Shown here: positions 1-11,811 of the stretch, piece by piece
How positions within the stretch are numbered: position 1 is the stretch's first letter
Layout: every line of letters starts with the position of its first letter
Source of the DNA: Periconia sp. R9002
Taxonomy: Eukaryota; Ascomycota; Dothideomycetes; Pleosporales; Periconiaceae
Assembly (NCBI GenBank): GCA_023627715.1
Contig: JAMAHW010000054.1
Coordinates: 219,243 to 283,242 of the forward strand
DNA: 64,000 bases
Reading direction: 5' to 3'
Notes under the pieces: generated by a model
What the model was told of the DNA's origin: nothing
Database searches by the model: none
What the model saw: the letters and a program-made list of their open reading frames with translations, nothing else
Made by a program: the position numbers and the translations under genes

Positions 1-92
1 GGTTGAATGCATTGGGTGGTTCCGAGCTTGACGGTTGCAGCGTTGGATGCTGTGAAGAGCGCGGCGGCGACGAGGGGAGTAAAAGCCTTCAT
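1..92 (-). CDS. Secreted protein, N-terminus only (cut by window edge)
   Basis: An ATG on the minus strand at 92-90 opens a frame that stays open to the window edge. It encodes M-K-A-F-T-P-L-V-A-A-A-L-F-T-A-S-N-A, a clear signal peptide: a lysine, then a hydrophobic Ala/Leu core and a likely cleavage after S-N-A. The 30 visible residues end near T-T-Q-C-I-Q, so a first mature cysteine is seen. A TATAAAG box lies on the same strand at 312-306, about 215 bases upstream of the ATG, which supports the start. The mature protein and its function lie outside the window. Confidence 0.6.
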   Translation of the reverse strand, partial: MKAFTPLVAAALFTASNAATVKLGTTQCIQ

Positions 93-305
93 TTTGAAAT
101 TGTGGTGGAAATGTCGAGTGGGATGATGTCGTGGATGTGATTATGTGATGGGGCGAAAAGGAAGTGATGAAATAAAATCTTTGTTGGATACTTCTGTAGA
201 GGAAGACTGAGTAGGTGTGATATTGGAAAGCGACTGTATGTGCTGATTGGTGTTGGTGGTTTGGATGTAGAAGATGGGTATGGACCTGCAGCAGGCCAAG
301 GGCTT

Positions 306-312
306 CTTTATA
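306..312 (-). promoter_or_regulatory. TATA-like box of the edge gene
   Basis: TATAAAG on the minus strand, about 215 bases upstream of the signal-peptide ATG at 92. The same heptamer precedes the small secreted-protein gene (12979-12973). Core-promoter role is inferred from position and motif only. Confidence 0.35.
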
Positions 313-1717
313 TCTCAGAAAGGTGCGTTTCACAGAAAAGACATGATCGCCCAGCCACGCACAAAAAAACATAAGCCCCGCCTCAACCTTCAATAGTGGG
401 AATTCTAAAATAGTAGAACCGCTAATCATTGGGTTGCCCGAAAACAATTGAAACAAGAGGTGGTTGGGTTCAGCGAAGTGGCTGGGGCGGCGTTACCAAT
501 CCTACGAAAACTAAAACTCCCCACGTGGTACAGACTACACACGTACGCCGCAAGCAGAGGGGCGGAGGCGGGGGCCTTTTCTGACTGAATCGCAACATAG
601 AGCGAATTGCGCCGATCAGTCTGCTTAACATATCTATGTATATCGCGATTCGCGACTGTCCTGCAGGTCATAACCCGATTTTCTTCTTTCCGCCCCATAG
701 TCGGGTAACGAATATCAGGCAACCCTCCTCAATATATTGAACCGAGCTGACGTACAGAGATTCTTGAATATTCAATAAGAGGCTATGCACACGGCGCAGG
801 CCGCGCGTTTGACGAAGGAGAAGATCCAGATGGTAGCGATCGACTTCGCTCTTATTTGCCTTATTCAGTGAACTCTGCCCCCAGCCTCTCGAACGTTTTT
901 TGATGATGTCTTTCCATATTGCATTTTGATCTTGAACTTTCCTTTACACTTTATGTTATATTTCTTTTCCTTGAACTACGAGAAGTGGTTTAAGGTAGAC
1001 GAAAAAGAAGAGTCCTACAATGAGTGACAAATACATACCAGTTGACATGTATAGCCACCAAATGAGTCAATGAAATATAAGGACAACATGGCTGGCGTTC
1101 ATGGTGAGGAAAGAGAAAGTCACATTATATTATACGTGAGTGGAAAAATAGGTAGAAAATTGATGCATCCGCAAAGTATTGATACATCTATGTAGTAACC
1201 ACTTTACAGGCTGCAAGCAGTCCAAGTTGCTTGTCCTTCACCTCAAGGTCTTGGATACCAAACACCAACGCATTCCGAAGGGCAAACCGCGAACGACACC
1301 GAAACCGTCTTACCTACCACTATATAAAATGCCCACAACACAAGTCTCGAATCTGTATCTGGGATAGAGAATTCCACTACTATAGTGTCACTGTACATAA
1401 TACCTGCTTGAACTCTTGCTCTCTGAAGGCACGCCCAAGCGCCATGACATCACCTCCTGCCAGACGTAAACAACAATTACGCTGCCTACCACACAGAGAC
1501 CAGCCCACCACGTCCTCGCGTCGCCTCCTCATCACCTTCACGATCCTCCGCTACCCTCCATTAACTTCAATTGACTTTATGATACTATATGATTAACTTA
1601 AACCAAGATTAATGCCAAGAGCTTGTTGAGTGGGCCAGTGGGAAAAAGTATCGGCAGCCGCGGTGTCACCCACTGGTCCATGATCTAATCATATGAAAAG
1701 CAGCTAAAATTTCCAAG

Positions 1718-1794
1718 TTACCTGATAGATTAAGTACGAGGGTTGCACTTGAACAGTACAAGCTGATCGTCCCCTCGGAACATCTATCAGGTAA
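1718..1794. repeat. Short inverted repeat (13-bp arms)
   Basis: TTACCTGATAGAT at 1718-1730 is matched by its exact complement ATCTATCAGGTAA at 1782-1794. Inside the arms, CGAGGG (1737-1742) pairs with CCCTCG (1772-1777), so most of the 77 bases can fold back. No open frame is enclosed and no target-site duplication is visible. Confidence 0.6.
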
Positions 1795-2578
1795 GGGACA
1801 CCACAGGTTTTCCCGATTGTCAGCCATTCCATCCTCTCATTAAAGAAAAGAGAGAGGAAGTGCTTAAGGTCCGGTTGATGGTAATAAAAAAAAAACCCTC
1901 AACGTACAAAAACGACCCTTTAGTGGAAGCGCCCTCGCACATAAGGACGAGGCGTAGCTGCCCGGGAAGCGTCGCTCTCAAATTAGGGAGAGCGGCAGCA
2001 GCCCAAGGCTCCCTTGAGATCGGGGTTCTCCTTTTTTTATAGATTTTTTTTACCGCATAGTTCATATCCTCCATGATAGCAGATGCGCGCCATAATGTAG
2101 CGTTGTGGGTGTCCCCCCGTCGAGGGCATCTGTATGATTTACTGTCTATGCTGATACCGTGAGTAATTCAATCACTATGCGATGAAGCACCTCATGTATT
2201 TGCCTGAGAAAGAGGGAGGGAGGGACCTTAGTCAGGACAACTTTCCTTGTACCAACATGACAAACTCGCACCAGCAGTAGTAAGAACGGACGTGACGGCT
2301 CTCTTCTTGTGAGCTCCCCATATATTTTCTAAAGTAGAAACAAGGTCCTTTCGCGCGTAATGTGCGTGATGCGTTTAGTTTGCAAAAGGACGAGGGGGGG
2401 AAACCTCACATAAAAAATACACACCATCATAGCAAAATGTAGGATAGTTATAGAAAGTGCCATTGGACATAAATGCTGATGAGTATTTTACATGTCGAGC
2501 CCCACCACTTGTTAACTACCTGAACATGTACATATAAAGACAACAGCCACCGCGTACGAGCGACACTACAAAGATATA

Positions 2579-5500
2579 CTAAGAGTACAACTCATCATCG
2601 TCTTTTGCCCCGTCATCGCCAAACCCTCCTTCAGCAATATCAACACTGTTTCTGCTCGCGTGGTGTTGGACTGGTGCTTTGCCCTTACCCTTGCCGCTAC
2701 TACCCGACGACGCCGCAGCACCACCAAAACCGGCGCCGCCCGCCGACTCATTCAAATCCATACTTTCGGTCTGAATGACAATACCATCGCTTTCAGAACC
2801 CACCGGCATTTTGCCCTTTCCTTTCCACGACGAACCACCACCCTGTCCGTTGTGCGGGACCACCTCGCCGCCAGCGTCTTTCTTATCAGACTTCTTCCCC
2901 GTGCCTTCAAACGCTTTGCGCACCCGTTCGTAATGTTTGAGTTCCTCCGCGCTGACGCTGGGAACGAGTTCCTTATGAGCGTCGATGAAATCCTGCTCCG
3001 TAACCATAACGGCTGTGTCTTCCTCGGATGCGAGATGATCGAAAAAGTATGCGATGGTGATTTGTGGCGAGTGTGTTGCGTTGTAAGCTTTGACTTTTTC
3101 GTCGACGGCGCGCGCCTGACGTGTGATGGCCTTGAGCATGGCGTCTGAGCACAGGGCGTACATGTCGGCGCCTGTGTAGGTGAAAGGGAGGCCTGATGCC
3201 ACCCTCTCGAGTGATAGGTCGGGGTGCAGGGTGAATCTGAGATCTGTTAGCATGCAATGATCGATTATGAAAAGGAAGATTGTGAGCGTACTTTCTTGAC
3301 AAGGCTTCAAGAATAGTCTGCTGTTTCTCATGTGTGTCCGAGACACCAAGGTAAAGCATCTTGTCAAATCGACCAGGTCGCAGCAGAGCCTGATCAAGCA
3401 AATCCGGCCTATTGGTAGCACCAATCACGAAAACACCCTCGCCACCATCACTCATGCCATCCAATTCCGCAAGCAACTGACTGACAATGCGGTCCATAAC
3501 ACCGCCACTGTCTCCCTGGTTGCCACGTTTTGGCGCGACAGAGTCCAGTTCATCGAAGAAGACAACGCAAGGTCGTGCATCGCGAGCACGCTGGAACACA
3601 CGCCGTACATTCGCTTCCGATTCACCAATGTACATGTTGAGCAACTCGGGTCCTTTAACACTGAAGAAGTTGAGCGAAAACTCGGTCGCAATAGCTTTAG
3701 CGAGTAATGTCTTTCCAGTCCCCGGTGGTCCGTAGAACAGAATACCGCTTCGTTTCTTCATGCCTTTAGCGAACAATTCTGGCCGGGCAAGCGGTAATTG
3801 AATAGTCTCCATGACAGCATCTTTGACGTGTGATAGACCACCAACATCTGACCAACCAACGTTTGGTATTTTAGGGGCTCCGATAGCATCTGCAAAATTC
3901 TTGCGCGCAGCTTCGACGGCGCCATCAAAGTCTGCTTTTGTCAAGCTATTGCTGAAATGACCACCTGCAATTTCAATATCCCTCGCGGCGAGGGATTGCC
4001 CGAAGGTCAACTCTGCTGATGCAGATTTTGCTAAGGCCTCAATGCGGTTCCGCTTGACAACTTGAGCCCGGTCGACAACATCAACAAGATCACCGGCAAC
4101 CAGCGCTGCTGTCTTGACGGCGACATTGCCCAAATCAACATCCGGAGAAAGGCGTATTCCCGCGTCACTTATAATATCGCGCAAGATGCCCTCTCGTTCT
4201 TTTTCATCAGGTGCTGACATCTCAATCTCGTGGGTAAACAGCCCACGGATGTCCTCTGGGATCTTTTCAACTTCGGTTGTGGTTGCAACAAGAACACGTG
4301 AGTCTGCTAAAACTTGTTTAAGTGCAGTGTTCATGCGATCGGCGTTGAGCGATTCGACGTGCTGGATCAGCAGAGCCGTGAATTCAGCGCCACATGTCAG
4401 CGCGCGCTCTGCCCGCGCTTTCAGAAAGCCTTCCGTTTTAACGTCTCCCGCACCTCCTTCGCTAAGAATATCAAAAGCATCTATAGAGAAGGTATGCAGA
4501 CCGAGATCCTCGCAAGCTTTGGTTGCAACCGTTGCCTTGCCAATGCCTCGTTGAGTGGAAGTGATGAGCACGGCAACAGGTGGTAGACCCAAGTGTATAG
4601 CCCGTGGACTCGTTGCCGCAGATATCAGCTCTCTGAGTCGTCGACGTAGAGAGGAAACATATGGTTTAGGTGCCTCATCGATTGCGAGTGACCTTTGGCT
4701 CGATACGGCGGGTGGTCTTTTCGCACCCAGGTAGTACTGCCAGGTGCTTTTAAGGGGTGACGGCGTCTTTCCTTGTTCACTACCGTTCATTTCCATCTTC
4801 GTGCTTGAAGCATCCACTCGGACGACCCCGCCCCAGACATCACGCTCTTCACTATCACGAGGTTCGGTGGACGACGATGTAACGTTTCCAATCTTGAACC
4901 AGGTAACAACTTTGGGGTTGCGGTCTTCCATGTTCATCACATGCTCGTTCTCCGTTTTCCTCTGCATCGACAAGATTTCGTCACAGATGGTATCGTCCTC
5001 CGTAGTGCTTGCTTGGAATACTGCGCGACCGAGTGATTCATCAATAGCAACTCCGATGAGATCACCCGTCTTGACTATCCGTCGCTTTTTCTCAAAATGA
5101 TCTTTCAGCGCAGCGAACAAACTGGGCTGCAACAAGCGTTCGGACGAGAGCGGAGTTGACAGCTTTAAGAGTGTGACCTCCTTCGCACATGGAGGTAATG
5201 ACGAGCCTGTAATTCGTGGTTTTTGCATGGCTCCCCTTGGGAGACTGGGCGGTTGATAAGGAGCCAAGGTCGTAATGCGTAGATGTGAAGGGTTTCCCAT
5301 GTTGGCTAGAAGAATGGGTGAGAGATATGCTTGGGGGGATGCGTTGGATGGCTGGAAGCCCGAAAAGCTGGAGCTCCGCTCCCAATCATCAGATTTGTTC
5401 ACAGCGTAACGTGCAATCTTTTTGGACATGCTCTCTGGAATACCGTATATCCGAACAGGACGCCATTCAGCATCGTCTTCGCCTTCAGTACCAAGCTTGG

Positions 5501-7004
5501 TCAGGCCAAACAAGGGATGATGAGAAGGCTCAGGGGTGACTTCAACCTTTACCCAATCGCCCGAAAAACAGCCCACCTTGACCAGGGTATTGGTATCTAC
5601 AAAGACTCGTGCTTCCTCGTCATCGTCGCTGCCTGGTTTGGGGTGGACCAAATCATCAGGTATGGTCTGCAAAAGCCCATGTGCTCTGAAAACTTTACTT
5701 TTGGCTGAGGAGATACCACGTGCAGTGGTGGCAGTGAAGCTAGAAAACACTGACCCTGGTGTAGCAATACCATTAGTATGGAAGTTTCCCGGCCTTGGTG
5801 TAGCTGAACTGAATGCAGAAAGAACACCAGACGATTGAGGGGGTAGCAGAGGGGCGTTGAGAGAGATGATGTCCTCCTCGTCTGAGAGGTCACCGACATC
5901 GGACAGTTCAGAATCGAGTTGATCCGAGGACTCTTCATCTGGCGGACTGTTATCTTGAGACGGATTTCGATCCTCGGCTGCAGAGAAAAATTGTTCGTTA
6001 GAAGTATCTTCAGATTCATCGTCACCAAACCCATTCGCGATGGGTGCAGGCTTTGCGGGTGGGAGAATCTGCACGTTTTTTGAGGGGCGGTGCGATTGCA
6101 GGATGACGATCCGAGTGTTCGATGTAAGAATACCTTGTGAGAGAGGTTCACAAGCCATGATTTTCGCAGGTGGCGGTGGAACATGAGTAATGGGATGTGA
6201 AGGCAGCGCCAGAGGGAGAAGGTCGCCGGTATGAACCACTGCTGGGGATTCAAGGGCATCCCGAACAGCATTTTTCCAAACCTGTTCCTGGGCAGCAAGA
6301 TCAGTGCTCTTTGTGGACTTCCCTCCGTATCCATTCGCCTTCAAAAAACGATCCTTTGGTCCTTTTGCTCCTCCATTGGGGCGCGCGGTTCCGAAGCCAC
6401 CACCAAACTTTGCATGTACCTCATCCAATTTACGCAATGCTTCGGTATCCAAGTTGACATAAACTGTTTCTAGTCCGAGTGGAATAACATCATAGATGCG
6501 TATCTCAATTGGTGTATCTCTTCTCTGCGTTTTATTGGGCGCCAGAGCGTGAAGGGTCTGTGAAAAGGACTGAAGGGCGAGCGACGAAGCGGGGATTTGA
6601 AGAGAAGAATGTGGGCGTACGGTGGAGCTGTTATCAGGGCCCGCAAGCCTGACGGGCAGTATGGTCCATGAAGCGTTCTGGGAAGCAGCGAGGGAGCTAG
6701 GAAGCCAAGGAGTAATTGCGACGTAATGAATGAGTTTCTCTTTGGATGTGACACTATCTACATCTATGTGCACCACCACAGTTAGCATCTTGCCCAAAGA
6801 CACGTCGAGATGTACAAGACAGGATGCCCATCTACCTGATTTGCTAACCCAGGGGAACAGATCAGCGAAAAGATCCTCTGACAATATGCCCTCCTCGCCC
6901 TTCAAGCGGTCGTCGAGAAGAAGTCGCGCAGATATAGCAGGCCGGTCGAGTCGCCTTCTTCGGCGTCTCTTGCGCGGATGGACGGCGCCATGCTGCACGT
7001 CCAT
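2579..7004 (-). CDS. PEX6: Peroxin-6, peroxisomal AAA-type ATPase
   Basis: The two exons are 7004-3292 and 3236-2579, giving 1456 aa. The 55-bp intron has donor GTACGC and a TGCTAAC branch point, and splicing gives L-S-R-K-F-T-L-H-P. The open frame runs upstream of 7004, but its first ATG is here, giving M-D-V-Q-H-G. The protein has two AAA modules. D1 has a degenerate Walker A (G-I-G-K, K about 823) and no acidic Walker B. D2 has G-P-P-G-T-G-K-T (K about 1098) and F-F-D-E-L-D. This degenerate-D1/active-D2 pattern is typical of Pex6, which with Pex1 extracts ubiquitinated Pex5 from the peroxisome membrane. The tail is low-complexity (Gly/Ser/Lys). The long N-terminal half carries acidic disordered insertions. 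The gene shares a 583-bp upstream region with the divergent lipase. Confidence 0.93.
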
Positions 7005-7587
7005 TATATGGACAGGAGCGGAATCAATGGGTTCGAAAGGTGTAGGAATTGTCCGATGATTGCGACACTCTAGCAATGAGCCTCAGCTCTCGTTGGGGAG
7101 CATTGCGGTTCCGAAGACGCCAAGATGAATGAACCTCGGCAACTTGGCCGAGACGAGAAAGCCGACCTCCGACCGCCGACCAGCGTTCTCACCAAGAGAA
7201 CACCCGCCACACTGCCAGTGCCACAGTTAGTTATTCCCTGACATGTGGCAATGATGACCCTGAATCCTCGCGTATCGACAGCAGATCCCTTGCTTAGGCT
7301 GGCCATGATCTGTTTGCATTGCGCGCCTTGGAACCGTGCCTTGGTGCGGCGCTGACATCACCGTCAACAACATGCGAGTTGCCAGCTCCTTCTCCTCCAG
7401 CCTCTTTGTCTCCTGCATCGTTGAGGACACAACTCGAATATCTCCGATATCCGTTGAACTGCGTGAAGAGCTAGCAGCGCTAATTCATCTGCTGGGCCAT
7501 TTTTCCATTCGAGTTTCCACTTGCCCATGGCACTTTGTTTTCCCCACAACACCGTCGTTGCGCTAGACAATCCCTGAGCGAGGCACA
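7005..7587. promoter_or_regulatory. Divergent promoter region, PEX6/lipase
   Basis: 583 bp between the PEX6 start (minus) and the lipase start (plus). It has no convincing coding sequence: the open frames here are short and overlap on both strands. By position it must carry both promoters. Confidence 0.5.
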
Positions 7588-9915
7588 ATGGCTACCACCA
7601 CTTCCGTGGTCAAGGAGAAAATTGCAGGTGCACACGAGAAGGCAAAGGCCAAAACGAAAGCTGCCATTGAATTTGCCCATCAAGCAGAGAGATTAGGTCA
7701 ATATGCTCCAAACCAAGAAAACGACGCCACTGGGTCAACGCAAGCCGTCGAAGCAAAGTTCGTCACTGCTCAGGATCCAGTAATCGTGACAGCAGATGGA
7801 GGAAGGCTCCCGGCCGTGCCCATTGAGGAGGCCAAAAAGTTGAACGAATTGCGCGACATAGTGGACGAAGCAAATCCTTCCGAGGGTGCACCGAACAACG
7901 CCACAGCGCGAGAGTCCAAGGACGGTACAATTCATGGTGCACACACAATAATTGAAAAAGAGCGCGGGGGAGGCAAGACTGATGCGCCCTTGGACAGTCA
8001 GAAACCTCCTTCCAGGACAAACCCATTATTCCCCCCGTTACCCATGTATGGGCCACCAACCTTGATGCGCAGGCTTCATTGCTGGCTCTTCCGGGTCTCT
8101 TCCTCGATATTATCTCTGTGCTTCCTTGGAGTCATCATTCTGGGTGCGCTATTCACAAGCATACCTGACGTAGCCAGGCGTTTGTGGATGCGTATTACTT
8201 TGAGAGATCCGGACAAGAACCGACCCTTTTACCACGAAGAAGAGACACGGAGACGAGCTAGACGCGTTGCAGAAAATGCATGGAAGGCAGGGAAGCAAGG
8301 CATTCTGGAAGAATCGATTAATAGTGGGGAGAAAGGAACTGACTCCGATGAATTCATACCCCTCGAAGGTGGCCCAGATAAAATTCCTTGCGATGTACGG
8401 TATTATGCTCGCCGAGCCGGACTTGATTGCGAAATATTCGATGTCCAGACGGAGGATGGCTTCATCATAGAGCTGTGGCATATCTATAATCCCCGCGAGT
8501 ACGTACGGACGGCTTCTTCTCAGCGGAACCCAAGATCTCCAGAAATATTTCAAGACGCTCGACATTCCGAGAACTCTCCTGGCTCGCACTATAAGCCAGG
8601 CGACAAGAAATACCCTGTGCTGCTTATACATGGGCTCTTACAATCCGCTGGGGCCTATTGCACAAACGATGACGACAGTCTTGCTTTCTTTCTCGCAAAG
8701 TCCGGCTACGACGTCTGGCTGGGTAACAATAGATGCGGCTTTAAGCCCCGACACACCCTACTGGAATACAGTGACCCGAGAATGTGGGCATGGAATATTC
8801 GTCAAATGGGCGTCCTTGATCTTCCTGCCCTCATATCACGCGTTTTGGCCGAAACCGGGTTTTCGAAGCTGGGTTTGATTGGGCACAGCCAGGGGACGAC
8901 ACAAATTCTAGTGGCGCTCGCCAAGGAACAGAGACCAGACATAAGTGAAAAGATCAGTGTCTTCTGTGCTCTTGCTCCAGCTGCTTATGCGGGTCCACTT
9001 ATCGGCAAGATGTACTTCAAATTCATGCGCGTCATCAGTCCAGGCATGTTTCGTGCAATGTTCGGTATACATGCTTTCATCCCTTTCATGATGACTATGC
9101 ACGCTATTTTACCACCAAAGTTGTATGGAGCGATGGGATACCAGGTCTTTTCTTTCCTCTTCAACTGGTCAGATGCGCGTTGGGAGAAGGACCTTAGAGA
9201 TCGCATGTTCCAGTTTGCACCTGTGTATGTGAGTGCAGAAAGTATGCGTTGGTGGCTAGGACGAGAGTGCTTTGCGAAGCAGAAATGTATCCTCACCACG
9301 CGTGAAGAGAAGATCATCGAGGACAAAGAAGACGAATTGGAGGAGCAAGGGAACAAGCAGAATTTATCAACTCCTTCCGACAGTGATGACGAAGACGATA
9401 CACCCGGTGGGATCAATCCGGACGGAAATGACGAGGCTTCACGCGCCCGTTACGCTTGGTATGGTCCCAAAACCCCACCCTTTGCTCTCTGGGTCTGCGG
9501 CGCCGACGAGTTGGTCGATGGCCGACGTTTACTACGTCGTTTCGAACGGAACCGCGAGCCCCACGTCGATGTCGTTCACTCCAAGATCATCGAAGGCTAC
9601 GAGCACCTCGACGTCATTTGGGCCATGGACGCTATCGAAAAAGTTGGTAAAGAGGTTAGGGAAGTCATCTGGAAGACTGCTCCAGCAGAAGCCAGAAACC
9701 TCTGCAGAGTACCGCGGGGATGCTCTGACATCAAAGAGGAAGAGTTCTACAAGCCCAGAGACTCTCCGAGCAACGTCGAGTCGAGAAAAATCGATACGTC
9801 GGCAGGGGAGTGGGACAAACGAGCCAGAGAACAGGTCCAAGGCGGAGGCGGGGAAGGCGATAAGGATTTGGAAGTTCAGATCAAAACGGTAAAAGAGATA
9901 GACCCTGAACTGTGA
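7588..9915 (+). CDS. Membrane-anchored steryl ester / triglyceride lipase (alpha/beta hydrolase)
   Basis: Single exon, 775 aa. The first ~150 residues are polar and disordered. One hydrophobic segment at about 164-190 is probably a membrane anchor. An AB-hydrolase-lipase lid region follows, where cysteines and D-V-Q-T-E-D-G-F precede V-L-L-I-H-G-L-L (oxyanion region). The nucleophile elbow is G-H-S-Q-G with Ser434. The likely acid is Asp640 in C-G-A-D-E-L-V-D and the likely base His673 in Y-E-H-L-D, so the triad is complete. The layout matches the yeast Tgl1/Yeh1/Yeh2 family, which hydrolyses sterol esters on lipid droplets or the plasma membrane. An acidic insert (about 570-615) and a charged tail are extra. 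Substrate (steryl ester or triacylglycerol) is not decided by sequence. Confidence 0.88.
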   Translation: MATTTSVVKEKIAGAHEKAKAKTKAAIEFAHQAERLGQYAPNQENDATGSTQAVEAKFVTAQDPVIVTADGGRLPAVPIEEAKKLNELRDIVDEANPSEGAPNNATARESKDGTIHGAHTIIEKERGGGKTDAPLDSQKPPSRTNPLFPPLPMYGPPTLMRRLHCWLFRVSSSILSLCFLGVIILGALFTSIPDVARRLWMRITLRDPDKNRPFYHEEETRRRARRVAENAWKAGKQGILEESINSGEKGTDSDEFIPLEGGPDKIPCDVRYYARRAGLDCEIFDVQTEDGFIIELWHIYNPREYVRTASSQRNPRSPEIFQDARHSENSPGSHYKPGDKKYPVLLIHGLLQSAGAYCTNDDDSLAFFLAKSGYDVWLGNNRCGFKPRHTLLEYSDPRMWAWNIRQMGVLDLPALISRVLAETGFSKLGLIGHSQGTTQILVALAKEQRPDISEKISVFCALAPAAYAGPLIGKMYFKFMRVISPGMFRAMFGIHAFIPFMMTMHAILPPKLYGAMGYQVFSFLFNWSDARWEKDLRDRMFQFAPVYVSAESMRWWLGRECFAKQKCILTTREEKIIEDKEDELEEQGNKQNLSTPSDSDDEDDTPGGINPDGNDEASRARYAWYGPKTPPFALWVCGADELVDGRRLLRRFERNREPHVDVVHSKIIEGYEHLDVIWAMDAIEKVGKEVREVIWKTAPAEARNLCRVPRGCSDIKEEEFYKPRDSPSNVESRKIDTSAGEWDKRAREQVQGGGGEGDKDLEVQIKTVKEIDPEL

Positions 9916-10521
9916 TACTGGCTCCGCATTCACGGCGCACGCATTAATGCATTTAACTTGCTTTCTTCCGGCATTTGTAGCATTTCACACTCTACAGACA
10001 AGTACACGAGTTTGAGGATTTTTATTTTCATTGGTATAGCGTATATCTTGCTTTTCTTTCCCCTGGGTGAGTTCGATTGGCAACGGAATGATACCCCGCA
10101 GCATATATATAGTCAGTACTCGTATACGTTTAGAATTTTCATAATTAAGGTGGTCCCGTTTTTTTGTTACATGGCTTGTTTTCAGAATTTATTGACCGGC
10201 CTTGTACGCTGGCTATAGGGTGTCGAGTATCTCCGCGTAGTCCCCTAATCAATGTGCATATCTTAAAATGCTTCTTCTAACGCCTTATAGCCATTCAAAC
10301 GTAGCTACTGGAAAGGAGTGGTAGATGCTATCTCAGAAGACTTGGTTACAAGATGTCACGATGCGGAAATTGAATGAGTCAAAATCATGAGTCCTTGCAA
10401 CTAGCAATTCCAACAGTTTGATACGTTATGCCATCAATTATCTAACTCTTCATCTGCCACTACCGAGTCGTAAATACTACGGAAGTTGCATATCGACAGC
10501 AAGATTATGCACTCCTCGACT
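9916..10521. other. Convergent intergenic region (lipase / F-box 3' flanks)
   Basis: About 600 bp of AT-rich sequence with poly-T and TATATA stretches between two stop codons. An 86-codon frame at 9958-10218 begins just past the lipase stop, is rich in Phe/Ile/Tyr as expected of translated AT-rich DNA, and is not called. Confidence 0.45.
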
Positions 10522-11811
10522 CTAAATGCTCCGAACTCCTCTTCCTTCTACGCTCCGTACGACTGTAATTCCTCTCTTTGCTAGGTCTGCCCAGGGTCCC
10601 TCGTCATCATCTCCAAGATGTTGGGGTGTCTGATACTCGACGTACACGTGTCGCAGGCTCAAAGCTGTGTTTGGGTGCTCACAGAGCTCGGCGGCAATCA
10701 AGTGACAGTTACTGTCAGCGCCTGTGATCTTCAACGTCTCCACCCGGGCCAACACTTGGTGCGAAAGGGCCCTGGCCGGCGTGGGTTCGGGTCTGATCTT
10801 ATGCAGCGCAGATTGCGCGACTTTTAAATGGCGCAAAGAGTCGAACATCTGTAGACTTTCGATGGGTGTAATGGTGCCGGGTTGAATGTGAGGCATGCTA
10901 CTCATGCTTATAGCGAGAGTCTCCAGCGGAGAAGCATGGGGGAAGAGCCACAGAAGTGTCTGCAGTCTAAATTGTTCTTGTTTATATGAGATCCATACTA
11001 ATTTCGCTTTGAAGGTGCGCAGGTGGATGAGTGCGTGCAGGGGGTCTTGCAGCGTCATTATAGGAAAACGATCGAGTGGAAGGCTGAGTTCGATGGTCAT
11101 TGATGTGATGGTATTAAATGCAGATTTTATACCATTGTCATATGCCTGTCGAAAAGCAAACCACTCCGGGACGCGTGGTACGACGAACTTGACTTTGGTA
11201 ACTGATGTGAAGGCAAACTGGACCGAGCTGATTGATCTCCGAGATCGCATATAGCGCGCCGGGGGCAACTTGTCCAGGACAATCTCTGTGGGTATCTCGT
11301 GGAACACTTCGTGGAAACTCAAGTTGTACTCGCTTGCGATGTTTTTCAAATTGATGACGGATAGCGTGAGCTGTTCCAGCTGTGGTATCCTCAGCAGCGC
11401 CAACCCTATCGTGTACGGGAGATGACTCTGGAGGAGCCAATCTTTCCATTGCGATGAATCGTCGAAACCAGACCCAAGTTCTTTTACTGCGTTGAGAACT
11501 ATGTCTTCCCAGCCAGTTACTTTGATGGGGGGGCCGGTATTGATAGGCTGTCCCGTATACAAAACGTCTATGTCCAGGGCCCTAATAAGCTGCTTTGTCG
11601 AGGGGTTGATCTCGATGGTGCGGACGAATTTATGGACATTTGACAAATAAGGCTTGTGGTCAAGGCGGGGTTCAGAGTATAAAAAGGGGGTATAGATATT
11701 GTTAAGCCTTCTGCAGGACATAGCTATCCCGTAGTGACTGTTTTGCTGCTTCCGGCGGATGTACTTGGCAAGCTTAAGGTGAATTTCGTCTGGTAAGTCG
11801 AGAAGACCCAT
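10522..11811 (-). CDS. F-box domain protein
   Basis: Single exon, 429 aa. The frame extends eight codons further upstream, but the first ATG is at 11811, giving M-G-L-L-D-L-P-D-E-I-H-L. An F-box-like module occupies about residues 1-45: L-L-D-L-P-D-E-I, then S-C-R-R-L-N-N-I-Y and a P-F-L-Y segment. Such domains bind Skp1 in SCF ubiquitin ligases. The remaining ~380 residues have regularly spaced leucines and 'L-R-T-F-K' or 'L-R-H-L-K' patches resembling the degenerate leucine-rich repeats of many lineage-specific fungal F-box proteins. Substrate is unknown. These families expand and decay quickly in Pezizomycotina, so no orthologue is claimed. Confidence 0.72.
   Translation of the reverse strand: MGLLDLPDEIHLKLAKYIRRKQQNSHYGIAMSCRRLNNIYTPFLYSEPRLDHKPYLSNVHKFVRTIEINPSTKQLIRALDIDVLYTGQPINTGPPIKVTGWEDIVLNAVKELGSGFDDSSQWKDWLLQSHLPYTIGLALLRIPQLEQLTLSVINLKNIASEYNLSFHEVFHEIPTEIVLDKLPPARYMRSRRSISSVQFAFTSVTKVKFVVPRVPEWFAFRQAYDNGIKSAFNTITSMTIELSLPLDRFPIMTLQDPLHALIHLRTFKAKLVWISYKQEQFRLQTLLWLFPHASPLETLAISMSSMPHIQPGTITPIESLQMFDSLRHLKVAQSALHKIRPEPTPARALSHQVLARVETLKITGADSNCHLIAAELCEHPNTALSLRHVYVEYQTPQHLGDDDEGPWADLAKRGITVVRSVEGRGVRSI

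Larger units (their letters stand above)
93..2578. other. Gene-free region
   Basis: This stretch holds the promoter of the edge gene and the 3' flank of PEX6. Open frames at 426-722, 1179-1596 and 1820-2074 are short, overlap each other on both strands and show no family features, so I do not call them. The one structured element is the inverted repeat at 1718-1794. A GC-richer patch near 1925-2030 has small stem-like self-complementarity but no recognisable RNA. Confidence 0.5.

Noticed and set aside
7005..7076. Start of PEX6 upstream at 7076
   Set aside because: The codon at 7076-7074 is TTG, not ATG. The first ATG is 7004.
9958..10218. 86-codon plus frame after the lipase
   Set aside because: Starts in the lipase 3' flank, rich in Phe, Ile and Tyr as expected of AT-rich DNA, no homology or signal features I can see.
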